Source of the DNA: Apostichopus japonicus
Lineage: Eukaryota > Echinodermata > Holothuroidea > Aspidochirotida > Stichopodidae
DNA: 64,000 nucleotides
Assembly (NCBI RefSeq): GCF_037975245.1
Contig: NC_092575.1
Span: 10,386,001 to 10,450,000, forward strand
Reading direction: 5' to 3'
The notes beneath the pieces are model-generated. The model made no database searches. It was not told the origin of the DNA and saw nothing but the letters and a program-made list of their open reading frames with translations. Each line of letters starts with the position of its first letter. The stretch's first letter is position 1. The position numbers and the translations under genes were made by a program. Of this stretch, positions 11,559 to 23,918 are shown piece after piece.

Positions 11559-11868
11559 CAGGGGGGTAGGAGCCGGGGCACGTGCCCCCACTTTTTTCCA
11601 CAAAAAAAGGCAAATGCGCCCTACTGGCAAATTAAATGTGCCCTTTGATGAAGAACTGTCTGTTGGATATCTTAAGCCTTTTTTAATGTTAAATAGAGGC
11701 ACGTGCACCATAATAGTATTGATAGCATACTAACTCATCATATATATTTAAGTGATATGGCCGGTGTGTATCGGTTTATAGCATAACGAGTGGTGGTTGT
11801 GGAATGAGAAAGTGACCCTCTGATATTGTGCCCCACCCCCCCACTTTTTGGAAGCTTCCTACCCCCTG
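11559..11868. mobile_element. Short hAT-like MITE, 310 bp
   Basis: Ends are CAGGGGGGTAGGAGCC at 11559 and, in reverse complement, CAGGGGGTAGGAAGC at 11868. Flanking 8-bp words are CACTAAAT (11551-11558) and CACTAGAT (11869-11876), one difference apart, consistent with an 8-bp target duplication. It has C- and G-rich runs near the ends and no coding content. Probably a distant relative of the CAGTGGCG elements at 9373 and 44542. Confidence 0.65.
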
Positions 11869-12324
11869 CACTAGATGACCGTGTCCATTCGTGTTCTTAG
11901 TCCTTAGGAAGGAGATAATTGAGACGGAACTTTCAGCTTTCCTTGAGCGATTTATCCATATCTTCACGTACCTCGAAGGCAATATAGTTAAATAAACTAC
12001 AGTGCACAACAATCTCTCATTCACACGTTTTATTGATAAATAAATGTCACTAAACCTCGAATTTCACACTTGAAATTCTAGATATCAGCCTAATGTAAGT
12101 AAATGTCATACATTCTTTGAACGGTTGTTAAATAAGCAACGGAAAGAGTTTTGCATATCTTTACTTCCCATACCAGCTTCAAGCGACCCCCCCCCCAACC
12201 CCCGCCCCAACGTAAAAATAAATTCCTTAGATTTTGATCTTTCTGTTTATAATTCTTTTATATTTTATTCAGCAATATATAAGCACGGGAGCATGATATA
12301 TAGCCTTTTTAGGATATTGACTTA

Positions 12325-12698
12325 ATTTAGTTTAGTTTAGTAGCAAAAAAGGATCAGGAGGGACACTCAATTTCCCATCAAGGACCCTATAGGAGAGAGA
12401 GAAAAACTGAAGACGCAAACACTCAGACCCGATTACAATGTTTAAAGTGCCTGTCCAAAGCAATCTTAAACCCATTCACACTACTTGCAAGTACAACTTT
12501 CTCAGGCAAACCATTCCACTCATTCACAACCCTATTAGAAGAATAGTTATGCCGAATATTAATCCTACTTTGTGACTTTTGGAGTTTAAGACAATGGCCT
12601 CTGGTACAACTACTATTAGCAAACTTAAAGTGCTTTCCAACATAATTCTGAGACGTCAGGTTGACAACCGACTGCAAGAGACCGTCGCGTAATTTCAT
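12325..12698 (-). pseudogene. LINE (CR1/L2/Jockey-type) C-terminal fragment with 3' tail
   Basis: The minus-strand frame 12698-12423 contains RGHCLKLQKSQSRINIRHNY then SNRVVNEWNGLPEKVV and FKIALDRHFKH, the conserved C-terminal end of non-LTR retrotransposon reverse transcriptases (family form SNRVxxxWNSLPxxVVxAxTxNxFKxxLDxxW). Downstream on the minus strand is a short 3' UTR and a terminal run of TAAAC/TAAAT repeats at about 12325-12342, typical of a LINE 3' tail. A 5'-truncated insertion, not a host gene. Confidence 0.85.
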
Positions 12699-12749
12699 CG
12701 GTAACGCACAAATTTATTTAACTTGAAGCTGAAAGGTAGCCAGTTTAGG

Positions 12750-14448
12750 CCCAATTATAGCACACTATAATTGCTACAAGTTTTCAAAACGTACTTTCCT
12801 GGAGATCTTTACTCTCCAAATTGTTCTCAAACATTTTTAATGAACACACAAAATGACTGAATGTTCCAGTGAGAAAACTTTCCTTGAATGTTGTTATAAA
12901 AACAGTTTTAAGAATTTTGACCAAATGTGACCATATTTGAATATCTAGCATATTTGGGGCCGATAGGCATACCTTAAACATAAGTTGCAATAAAGTAACG
13001 CAATTACTTTGTAATTACTTGGTCTGAATGCATGCATCATTAAGTTGTTGTATATGTTACAAACCAATAGGAGGCACCCCATATGTAAAAATATATATAA
13101 CTATCAAGAAACTCCGTAAGTCTGCGAATTCAGAATACCAAAGTCAGCAGCAAAATTTCATTAGCCCACCTGCCATGGTTTTGGAATTGATGAACAGTAA
13201 AGTAGGCAAACTTACCTACTGCCTCAACATAAAGTGTTTTAGTTTACCACGTGACAAGCCACTGGCAATAATGATTGTATATCTCTATATAATTAACAAT
13301 GGCAAATTTTGCTGACGTCCTTTCCGATGAGGGTAAAATAGCGATATTTCTGTTTCTTCCGCCAATATTGTTTTGGACGTCCCCGTTTCGACCCGAAAAT
13401 TTCTATGGTGGTGTTGGTTAGTTGAGAGACCCAATGATCAGGAAGCCTTACATTAGCTTATTTGAGACCCTATCCGTGTAAGATCGTGGATGAACACCGG
13501 CTTATTTCAAGCCTTGGGGTGGGGGGGGGGGGCTTTATCCCCTGTCACCTTCTCACTACGCCACTGAATCCAGCATATGAACAAATAGGCGATATTGTCA
13601 CCGCCATTTCATTGTCATGGATGGACCGTGTGGGTAATACAGCGTGCCCTATAGTAAACATGAGATATCGATCATCTTCATAAATGATTCATTGCTATGC
13701 TGTATGGGAGGGAAACATATCGATCACATTATACCAGACACTGGACTAGAGCAGTGGTGTCGTGTTCTCATAGCTCAATAGTGTCTTAATATAAACACAG
13801 TTCAAGTAGGGTGTATGTTAGTAGTGCAACGTTATAAGTAAGATACATCCTGGATGTGAATTCTCGCAGCACACTAACTCATCCATCAGTATCGGTACGT
13901 CAGCGTAACTATATCCTATCAGACCTACATCTTTGGTACTGTATCTTGTTCGTGTTTAATAATTCAATCAGGCATATATGTTAGTGGGTGCTTAAATTAC
14001 TAAAACAAAGAAAGTTCAGACAGAGTCAATAAACACTTAACTTTTAACACGGAAAATACTTTTCAGCCATTTCCACTAGAGATCACTACAGTAAATAATA
14101 TACGGGATATAATCAAGTCCAGTTATTAACACGTCAAGCTAAGTTTGTTTGTTTTGTTTTTTTTGCAGAGAAAAATGTAGGTATACCGTTCATTTATTCA
14201 AGATTTCTTTGAGGTGTATATCTTTTTCCACTTTCAGAAGATTTCTCTTACAACCAGTTGAGTGTCCGCGTGCAACCGACTTGCAATGTTCATAAAAGAA
14301 CACAACCATTTTTATGGGACGAACAGCGATCATTTAACTCAGTGAAACTTGTTGGAAAGAGACCAAGGAAAGCTTTCCACGGAAAACTGGTATATAGGTG
14401 TTTGACAATAATCAAGGTTAGTGTTAACGGAGATATTAATATAGCGAT
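12750..14448. other. 5' flank of the NOS-like gene
   Basis: No gene seen. A lone CTACGCCACTG terminus (13556-13566) near a G-run (about 13518) is probably a decayed relative of the CAGTGGCGTAG elements. The NOS-like promoter should lie in or before this stretch, but no TATA box or initiator is clear enough to mark. Confidence 0.35.
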
Positions 14449-17400
14449 ATGGCGCAACAGGATGAGTGTGGAGACGGAGCGCCGCGTTCATCTTTCTTTA
14501 GGAGCACATGGTCGGCATCTTTCGCCCCTTCGTCGAGAAGAAAGCTGCAGCGAACAAGGAGCATGGACACACCGCAACATTTGACCGTCTTGCTCCCCAG
14601 GGGTGATGGGCAAGTACCTGGCGAAGCAAGTAAATCCCCGAAGAAGGAATGGAAGGAGTCAGGAGATGAGATTAACTTGAAGAATGATCAAAATGGCGTC
14701 GAATTCATCGACACACTCCACCAGAAGTCAGTATCGGTATGTATAACTGTTCTATCCCACTATTGTTATACGTTAGAAGCGAAATGGGTAGTGACGTACG
14801 TATGTCATGTTAGAAGATGTGTGTTTGTGTGTGGGTGGGGTGATGGTGGGGGGGGGGTGAGTACGGCGATGAATGAGTTGTTAAGAGAAACATTGGTGAG
14901 TACATAAGCTGATTAACGTATTTATTACTGTCATCAATTCATATTCCACACCAATCTACCACGGCAATGAATGAAATTACACTCCCTATACATAAACCTT
15001 TATGGAACATATTTATTTGCCAAGGGTTTCCGTCTTTATAATTATACGCTAAAGGGTGCCGTCTTCGTAGCCATAGCAATGGATTTACTTGGCAACACAT
15101 GATATTTTTCCATACATTATACCAAATCCCCTCAACTATGGTATTCCTTCATAAGTATATCACCGACAACACTATAGCCTCAGGACCACCAGTATTAGTT
15201 TTTAGATATGATAGAAAGTCAATTAATGGTCACCGATGTTCAAATTTCAGAAGGTCCAAATTTAAATATTACAGGTTGTGGTCAGAAAATCGAAAATGTT
15301 ACAACCAAAGCAAAATGCAGCGCTCACATTAACAGCAGCGACATTGTAGGCAGGGGATGGCTCTGGACTCATGTAGAGTGATCAGGGATCGTATAGTTTA
15401 GATGTCATGTTTAGACTTTAAATTTGGCCTATAATTAGGTTTAGAATCAAGGTTGTGTTAGCAACTGCTTGAACATTTTGTGTGAGGTCGGAAAAGGGGA
15501 TTGGGAGGGGGAAGTACACCCCACAAACCACAATGATCCGCGCCTTGTAGGATACCGTATGTTACTTATGACAACTATACGACGCAGTTTAGTCAACCTC
15601 TTTACAATACCCCCTGTTTACCCGCAGTTGATGCTGTATCGCTTTCACAACCCGAGAAGCCGTTTTTCGGGTATAATTAGGCTAGGATCAAGCTCTTTGG
15701 GGTCAAAGAGATTCATAAAACTACAAATTTATATCAACCTTGTCATCAATCTTACATCCGAATCGCTTTACTTGACGCCTTCGTCGTTGCTATGGTAACA
15801 GGACTTACTTCTAGCGTTATGAGAATTTTGTCTATATGAAATATGGATTGAATCATAGATGTACGGAAACGTTAAGGTGCCGTCAAAATGTGAAGATGTT
15901 CTTTTGCAATTTTGCTGCCAATATCATCATTTGCTACAAAGTGTTTAAAATGATGACCTTCCGGTGAGCGTAATTTATCATTTTTTTTGCGCAAAAAATG
16001 TTGAATTGGTGAAAAAATATTAGTGATCAATGATCAAAAAGCTAATCCGTGTTGATAACAAATCAAAAATGTTGAATTCCTGGCTTATTAGATTCAAGGA
16101 ATTTGTCAATTTTGTGGCAACTTCTTAGCTTATTAACTGAAAAATAAATCATTTTATTGAAAATGGTTGAAATTTCTTAAATTTTTCACATTTTCACGAC
16201 ACCTTACCGTTGTATATAGAAGTGTGTATGATTTCACGAAATAGCACAGTCGTAGAGCCAAAGATCAGTTTGATATACAAACCTCCTGCATGCATATACA
16301 ACATAAAATGTATCGTTTTCAACTTTTACCGGAATTACCTAAAAATGAAAGTAATGAATTCCAGCAATCAAAACTTTGCTCGAAGGTTACACTCTCATTG
16401 GATAAAATAGAAGAGAAATATGTGGTTTATTTATAACGAGAGAGCTATAACCGTCATTTGAACGGAAGAATAACAGCTTGGCAACATTACCCTTGGTAAC
16501 TATTCCATGTTTACAGAAACAAAATGTTCCAGATCAAGTGGGCCCTGTGGATCATGAATGTAAGGCTGTTAAAATAATTGAGGACAATAATACAAAATAC
16601 TGGAAACGAATGGAAAAAACTTGGGTTAAAACAGTATAAGGCCCATAGTCACGCCCGGGACACAGAGAGATGTGCCTCCCCTAAACAGTGCTCTGTTCTT
16701 GTCTAAGATGACACAAATCACGTATATGCGTGGTCGGTCATAGTTGTTGTCTTGAACCGTTATTCATCGCACGAGTATATAAACCCTCCATAATCGCTAG
16801 CTCTTTGCGCAGGGAGGTACTATATAGGGGCCCTATACCAGTGAAAATCGTTCCCACCATTATGGAAAGTAACTGTTTGTAGGATCGATTTGTTTATTCT
16901 TTCCACCGAATATGTTTGATAAGTTGACTGCTGTGATGGAATGCTTCCATTATCAGTAAAGCCACCTTGGCATTCAGTTTGGCATCGATTTATGCCGTGT
17001 ATCTGGTATTCACATGCAGTGCATTGATAGCAGGCTTACCTGGGGGAGGGTTACTTTTACAAGTTTGCGAGAAGATTGATCGGGATGCGGTCATGCCTAT
17101 TAGCATGGGGGTGTACGAAAACTTCTCTTTTGTAAGGGGTGGGCAATGGTCATCAGGCGTAGTATTGGGAGGGAAATTAAAAGTGATCTTTCGGCATTAC
17201 GTTATTTATTAAGAATCTTCCCATAAACATTATTTGTTGAATTTCAATCTAGAACACATAAAGCTTGTGTTCCATCCGCAATAGCAGAATAGCATATTAC
17301 TTCACAATTGTTTCCTTAGAAAAGCGATCGGTCATCTAGCATAAGTATCTCTTAATGATATAAGGCTACAAATATTATCATCCTCTTTAATGAACGAAAC

Positions 17401-20400
17401 CGATTACAAGAATTGTTTTGTACCCATGTATTATAATTACCTATAGGACGAAACTATATACCATATGATCATAATGACGTCAAGTTTGACCTGCTGAATC
17501 AATATGTAATCATAGAGTAAACCAATAGTTCATATAATACTTTATGTAACATTATATCTAACATGTTTATCATATATGGAGAAACTCCATAGCCTATATC
17601 AGAAGGGAAATTGATGCAAGACTGGCAGTTTATGCACCCCATTTTACATTGGTACATCCACTCCTTACCCAGCTGTATCGACCATTTATACGTACAAGGT
17701 ATTTCTTTATCGTCTGCTATAGGACGAGAATTGAAGGGTGCGGGCCTAATAAAACTCAATATCGGTTAAACTTTGATTTCAGCAAGTGAGACACCGCGGA
17801 TGATGGGTTCAACACACCATTATATCTTGCTTTCATTGACCCTACTTGAGTCGAAGAGGTTGCACATTAGATTTGAAAGTTTGATTTGAAAGTCGATCAG
17901 TGGTCGAGTCGTCGGTGCACAGTTATTCTAGTCAACCATCACAAGAGGCATGACGTCACCACGGTACCCCTCCATGACATTCAATCGAGCTACATATCCC
18001 ATTTCTCTATACGTAACTGCATATACGGACCTGCGCGCGTTGTATCATGAATTCCATCACCACATCACCATTGAAGACGCACAGTGCAATATAGATTCCA
18101 TAGCAGCTTTGTAGCTGCACACAGGTGTGTGTCTGATAATGTCGTGCAGTAGGGTACTGTATAGTTGCACATAAACTTATACATTGTATTGTGAATAACT
18201 TACATAACTACATTCCACTAAATCAAACAAAATTGCAATGTAAATGTCATGATAGAGCATGTTGGCACTGTATACGATACACGGACCAGTGTATTGTACG
18301 ATAAATAAAAATACAAGATCAGTGTAAACATGTGTAATGTATCATGGATGCCATAATAGCAGCACCATTTGTTATACTCTTGGTTAATATGAATACACAC
18401 CCCATAGAGTATATGGGAACTGTATACTTAACTCAGACCTGCATGTGTATTGTACGATGAAGGTCCACACTACAGCCACCATTTAGAACCTGTCAGACCA
18501 TAGCTGATCACCATGTGCATGGTGAACATTAACAACATTAGAACATTAATACGCTATACGGTATTCATAATGTAAGTGTACATGTTATTTTTCACTCATA
18601 TAGCCGGTGATACACTCCAAGAATAATTCATCTCTGTCGACTGTTGCAACCGAGAGTAAACTCGTCGGAGTAATACCATCGAAGGACCAACTTATCCGAG
18701 AGGCGGTGGAATTTATTGATCAGTTCTACGCTCACTTACAGAGGTAGGTATCCACCCAAAGAGCAAAAGAAATAAAGCATTTATTTTCAATACTGATATA
18801 TCTCAATACCAAATATCAAATATTGTTAATATAGTTTAATATATCAGTAGTTGATCACAGATATCTCAAACTTATTTTCAGACTTTCCAAATTTCACAAA
18901 CTGAACTTATACACCCAACCATCATTATTGGTCTGTGTGATAGAGATAACTGTCATAAACTAATCCCCTCCACCCCTCCCCTCCCCACCTCTACAACCAA
19001 GGTGACACAAATCCAACCATCATTATTGGTTTGTGTGATAGAGATAACTGTCATAAACTAATCCCCTCCACCCCTCCCCTCCCCACCTCTACAACCAAGG
19101 TGACACAAATCCAACCATCATTATTGGTCTGTGTGATGGAGATAACTGTCATGAACAAGTTCTCCAAATAGCTATAGGAAATGTTTTAATTAGTTAGAGA
19201 GATATTACATATTTCATCACGCACAAGTCTATACTTGATTAAGCCACCCGTGTTTCATATTTGAAGTTTTACTTACTTGTTTTTAATTTTTTTTTGTTAC
19301 AATGTTAATTTCTTGTTTAATGAAGACTGGTTTTGAAATTGCTAAATCTAAAATATTGAACCTCTTAATATGACCTAATAATGGAATTGGTTTCAGCGTC
19401 ATTACTGTTAATATTCCAAATACGAAAGGAAAAACACCAAGAAAGTCAAAAGTTTCAGATATATAGTGGCACTAAGATATCACAGATTTACAAAATGACA
19501 CCTCTCAGACACGATATCTCCCAAACGGAGCAAGATTTTACTTAGCTCTTTGGGAAGCCGTTCTTCCCAAATATCTCTGTCATATTATATAAAATGATTT
19601 ATATCTCGAATTTCAATTTCAGAGTCTTATTTATGATCATTGAGAAATTCTTAACTCATTTTTCACGGATCTATAACTAAACAGACGTATCGCAAAATGT
19701 GTTCTAATAACTAATACACCAATTTAAATGTAGGCTATCAAAGAGTTAATTTCAGATATGAGAAGGAAAAAAATCCAAAAAAACAGCCAATACCACGACA
19801 TTTTGGTATCACCGATTCCGCGAGATCCTTGTTTATATTGTGAAGGCGGGTGGAGGATACACTGCAGCAATAGTGTCCGTGTTCACTGCGCATGTCAGTT
19901 GGGTTAGACCGCCTTCGAGTTCCCGTGAAAGCCCTAGGCATTTTCATATTTGAAATCACCACGCCTCTCAGATGCGATACCACAAAGCTCATAACTTTGT
20001 GACAATTTCGCCTATGTTTCTGCGCACTAAGAAAACATGAGTTATTATTATATCATTTATCTTAGAGCTGGCACCATCGGTCACCAAACGAGATTAGCTG
20101 AAGTTCGCACGAACATAGAAGACAAAAACACGTACACATTGACAGAATCCGAGTTGATATTTGGAGCGAGATTAGCTTGGAGGAATTCTCCATCTTCGGT
20201 TATGAGAATCAACTGGAGTAACTTAAAGGTAAGAAAAAATATATCATCAAAATGAAGGGGAAAAAACTTATTACGGCTTCTTGATAAGTTGACAAGTTAA
20301 AGTACATGGCAGTCAGGTGGTGTTGGTATCGGGGTGGGACATTTCGTAAACTTATAGAGAAGTCGAAAGTTGTAAGAAAACGTCTTTCATTTATCAAGTT

Positions 20401-23400
20401 GCAAAAGGGATTATCTTAACAAAAACCTTATCCGTCGTGTGAGAGTTATTAACAATGGTCTTTCATTCTGCAGGTATTTGACGCCAGGAAGGTGACCACT
20501 GCACGGGAAATGTTTGAAGCATTATGCCGTCATTTGTTGTACGCCCTCAATGGAGGGAGTATCAAGTGAGTTCCTGTCCAGATTTATATACATATAGCCT
20601 GCCCCTATATTCTGCTATACTCTCCTGCTACGTCATTTATATGTCTTACATACATTGGTGAAAGGGGGATGCTAAAGTGCCCCCCCCCCATCTTGTTGTT
20701 TTACTAAACGGTGGGTCTATGAATTCAGAATATGGTCCCATTGTTCCCTTTTTTCTCCACGCCGATGATAAATTAATTCAACAGAATAGTAAAAAAGTTT
20801 ATTTCATTCATACATTGAAGCAAACAGTCCAACAGAAAAGAAGTACAACCCACAAATATGAACGCGTCGATGTCTTGTTTACACCAAGCACGATCACATT
20901 CCCCACCCGACCTCTTGCAATGCCACATGTCCCTGTCTCGACCTCTGACCTCTAACAGGTACATTGCATGACTTAAATTATTTTCTGGTTTACTGTTTAG
21001 GTGTGCAGTGACCATTTTTCCGCAAGCGATTGAACAATCCAAGCAATTTCGAATATGGAACCAACGTCTGATTGGCTACGCTGGCTATAAAGAACCAGAC
21101 GGCCACGTGATTGGAGACTTACACTCAGTAGAGATCACCGAGGTAAAGAAGGAAACGACTCTTGACTTTACAGGATAGAGCAAAGTAGAACAGCAGAGTT
21201 TGTATTCGACTTGCATTTATATATGCAGTAACAAACCAAAAACATCAAAGACATAACAAATATGAGGGTTATTTATTTTCATCTCGAATCATATAGCCTA
21301 CCGGTCATATTATACCATTTACGGTAACCCTCACCCCACCCCACCCGACCCGACCGTTCAGGCACCCCTAACCCCCGTCATTAAAGCGAACTATATGTAT
21401 AGGAATGCTGACAAACGTAAAGGTCTTGACCATTGCTTCAATTATAAACTAGAAATGTCGTCCTAAAAGTGGTCACCTTGGCTCAAATGATTACAGAAAC
21501 ATTTTATGGTCTTACTTTAGTCTCCTCGGTAGCTGAGCAAATTGTTGCTGGTTGAACCTTTCGGAAAGTACTTTATGAAACGTTTAAGGCAAATGTTGGC
21601 AAATATACCATGGTAACTGGAGGAACATGTTATAGGTACATGCAAATGTTTCTGTGATATATTTCAGATATGTACATCATTAGGTTGGCATGGTGACGGA
21701 GGGCGCTATGACGTGTTACCCTTGATCATACAAGCCGCCGGAGGGGAGACAGAATTATTCGAGCTACCGAAGGAACTTGTAATGGAAGTGAACTTGTGTC
21801 ATGCCGAGTAAGTAAACACGTATTGTTTCTTCAAGATTATTAGGGAAGAAAGCAGGTTGATGATTGTCAATATAAGGTCAGAGGCATTTCGAATATTTAG
21901 ATACACCGCGTTATGTGCGAAAATAATGTCACATTTTTCAGTCTTTGCGCAAGGCGTACTTGTAGTACTTTGTATATATAGTTTTCAAGTTTCATTAAAA
22001 CAATACTTCCAGGATATTGTCCATTCTGTTGAGGATGCATTGATGTGATTTTGTGTCCCCCCCCCCCATCAAATCCACACAGTCACTTCCCACTATACTT
22101 TAAAGTGTGCCCCCCCCCCCCCCCCGCAACTTGAACCCTCTTCCGCCTGAGCTAAACTCTCAACTAAGATGGATGTTTAAGGTAGGTTTTGTTCTCCGAT
22201 TCTCAACATAACCAGGGGATGTTTCATCTATTATATAACTGCAGTCAATGATTTCAAAGCTTGTCTGCTGTCTTTCATTAAATTTGATCTTTTGATTCCA
22301 TAATTTCAGATATGACAGCTTCGAAGACCTTGATTTGAAATGTTACGTCATCCCATCGGTAGCCAATCAGGGACTAGAGATTGGTGGTTTGGTCTTTCCA
22401 GCTTGTCCAATGAACGAAATTTACACCGACTCTCAAATATGCAGTCTGTCGTACCTCAGAGATCCCCCTCTTATCAAGGTGACTGCATTAGTCCCGTAGC
22501 CAATATCGCCCATGTGGCTAACCAACTTGGGCGTCACATCAGCTTTTTACGAGGTTGTGTGTTTAAGTAGTCTAGGGTTCTGGGTGAACTATAGTTTAGT
22601 AACTATTAACTACGTATAAAATTGAATTCAGTTGAATTATAAATTTCATGAAAGTGTTTGACAGTTCGTTTCTGTATAGCTGCTGTTATATGTATTTTAC
22701 TGGATTACGAAAGTTTTCAGGAAGAAAATTCGAATGCGAAACAAATTCAGATAATTAAAAAAAAAAAGGTTCTAAACACAGCTGGCTTTGAATTGAATTA
22801 CCAAAGCAGTTTCTATAGTATTCATGCTTTGATTTTTAACATGAAAATCCAGCAGCAAAACTTAAAGTGGATATGAAAACGTAATATAACCCGAAAACGT
22901 TAAATTTGAAACAAGAAGAAAAGCTGCTAGGTCATAGACTGGCTTCAATGTTTTATATACCACAGTCAGACACTGGGTACATTGTTATAGTAAGGTTAAA
23001 ATGTAGATTAATGGAACTAACTCATGTGCTTCGGATGAATTAACATTTACCTGTATCGAAACAACCGACAGGAAAGTTGATAGAATGATATTCTCTCTCC
23101 CTACAGGAGATGGCCAGCCGTTTTAATATCGATGCTGAGGGCGATGTTCTTTGGACGGAAAGAACGTACATGGAGCTTAACGTTGCAGTACTTCATAGCT
23201 TCAAGGTATCGACTCCGTGACCCAGCAATGAATATTTAATGAATGAAGCTCGTTATTATGCAAATAAGAAGTTTATCTTAAAGTGAAGAATGTTATCAGT
23301 TATCTAAATTGCAACTTTCTTACATATCAATATTTCATTATGATAAATTCATCTTGCTAAGATATCTTCAATAGTTCTAATCGTTACTATATATAACTAG

Positions 23401-23918
23401 GAATTAGTCATGGAGATTGGGAAGGATGGCGTGGGTTACCGCTTCGGGGTAAGGTTCTCATTTTCATAAAATACTTACGTAAAGATGACTTCAAATGGGA
23501 GCCTGGTAAAATAATCTTTTTTCCTTCATCTTCTCCTCTTTTTTATGTGTGTTAAACCTGCATTTGGTAGCGGTGTCAAAATACCAGCAATAATATGGAT
23601 TTCAACCGGAGAATTGGCGTGTTTTCTTTTCAGTTATAATGTTATTATTATTTCTGCTAAAAGTAAGTTACCAAATTTCTCTCTTTCAAAAGTTTTTACT
23701 TTCTTCCTTTCTTTCATTATTTTAAGAAACAATGTGTATCTATTATCGACCATCACACCGCCCTCGATGAATTTGATCAATTCTTTGAGGATGAGCATCT
23801 ATTGCGGGGAGGATGTCCGACTGATGTGAAAGCTGTTCGAAGTATGACGTCAGCCTACGGTCGAGAATTTGATCAACATACACTTTGTTATCTTTTAAAG
23901 CCAGCTTTCTTCGAACAG
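14449..23918 (+). CDS. NOS-like oxygenase domain (exons 1-9) lacking heme and substrate residues
   Basis: Residues 1-475. Exon 1 has the family's FIDTLHQKS segment; exon 2 has [21 protein letters not shown] landmarks remain: [69 protein letters not shown]. Against mammalian NOS, the heme-ligand cysteine of RCVGR is Ser187 (SSVMR, 20196-20198). The arginine-binding Glu of GTEI is Gln364 (DSQI, 22434-22436). Trp of GWYM is Ile359, and the pterin-contacting Arg is Leu368. Both tryptophans of ADWxW are Val445 and Ala447. The CxxxxC zinc cysteines that bridge the dimer are absent in exons 1-2. The fold is probably kept and the chemistry lost. Confidence 0.92.

Noticed and set aside
14258-14584. 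Plus-strand frame overlapping NOS-like exon 1
   Set aside because: Different frame from exon 1, whose frame continues through 24 exons and matches NOS.
15469-15798. 109-codon frame in NOS-like intron 1
   Set aside because: No motif, no conserved neighbours and no fit as an extra NOS exon.
18916-19150. CRISPR-like array
   Set aside because: Adjacent 98-bp tandem copies without unique spacers, in an animal intron.
20196-20198. A simple base-call error turning the heme Cys into Ser
   Set aside because: Adjacent conserved residues are also changed, and independent active-site residues in exons 7, 9, 22 and 23 are lost, while the frame is intact.
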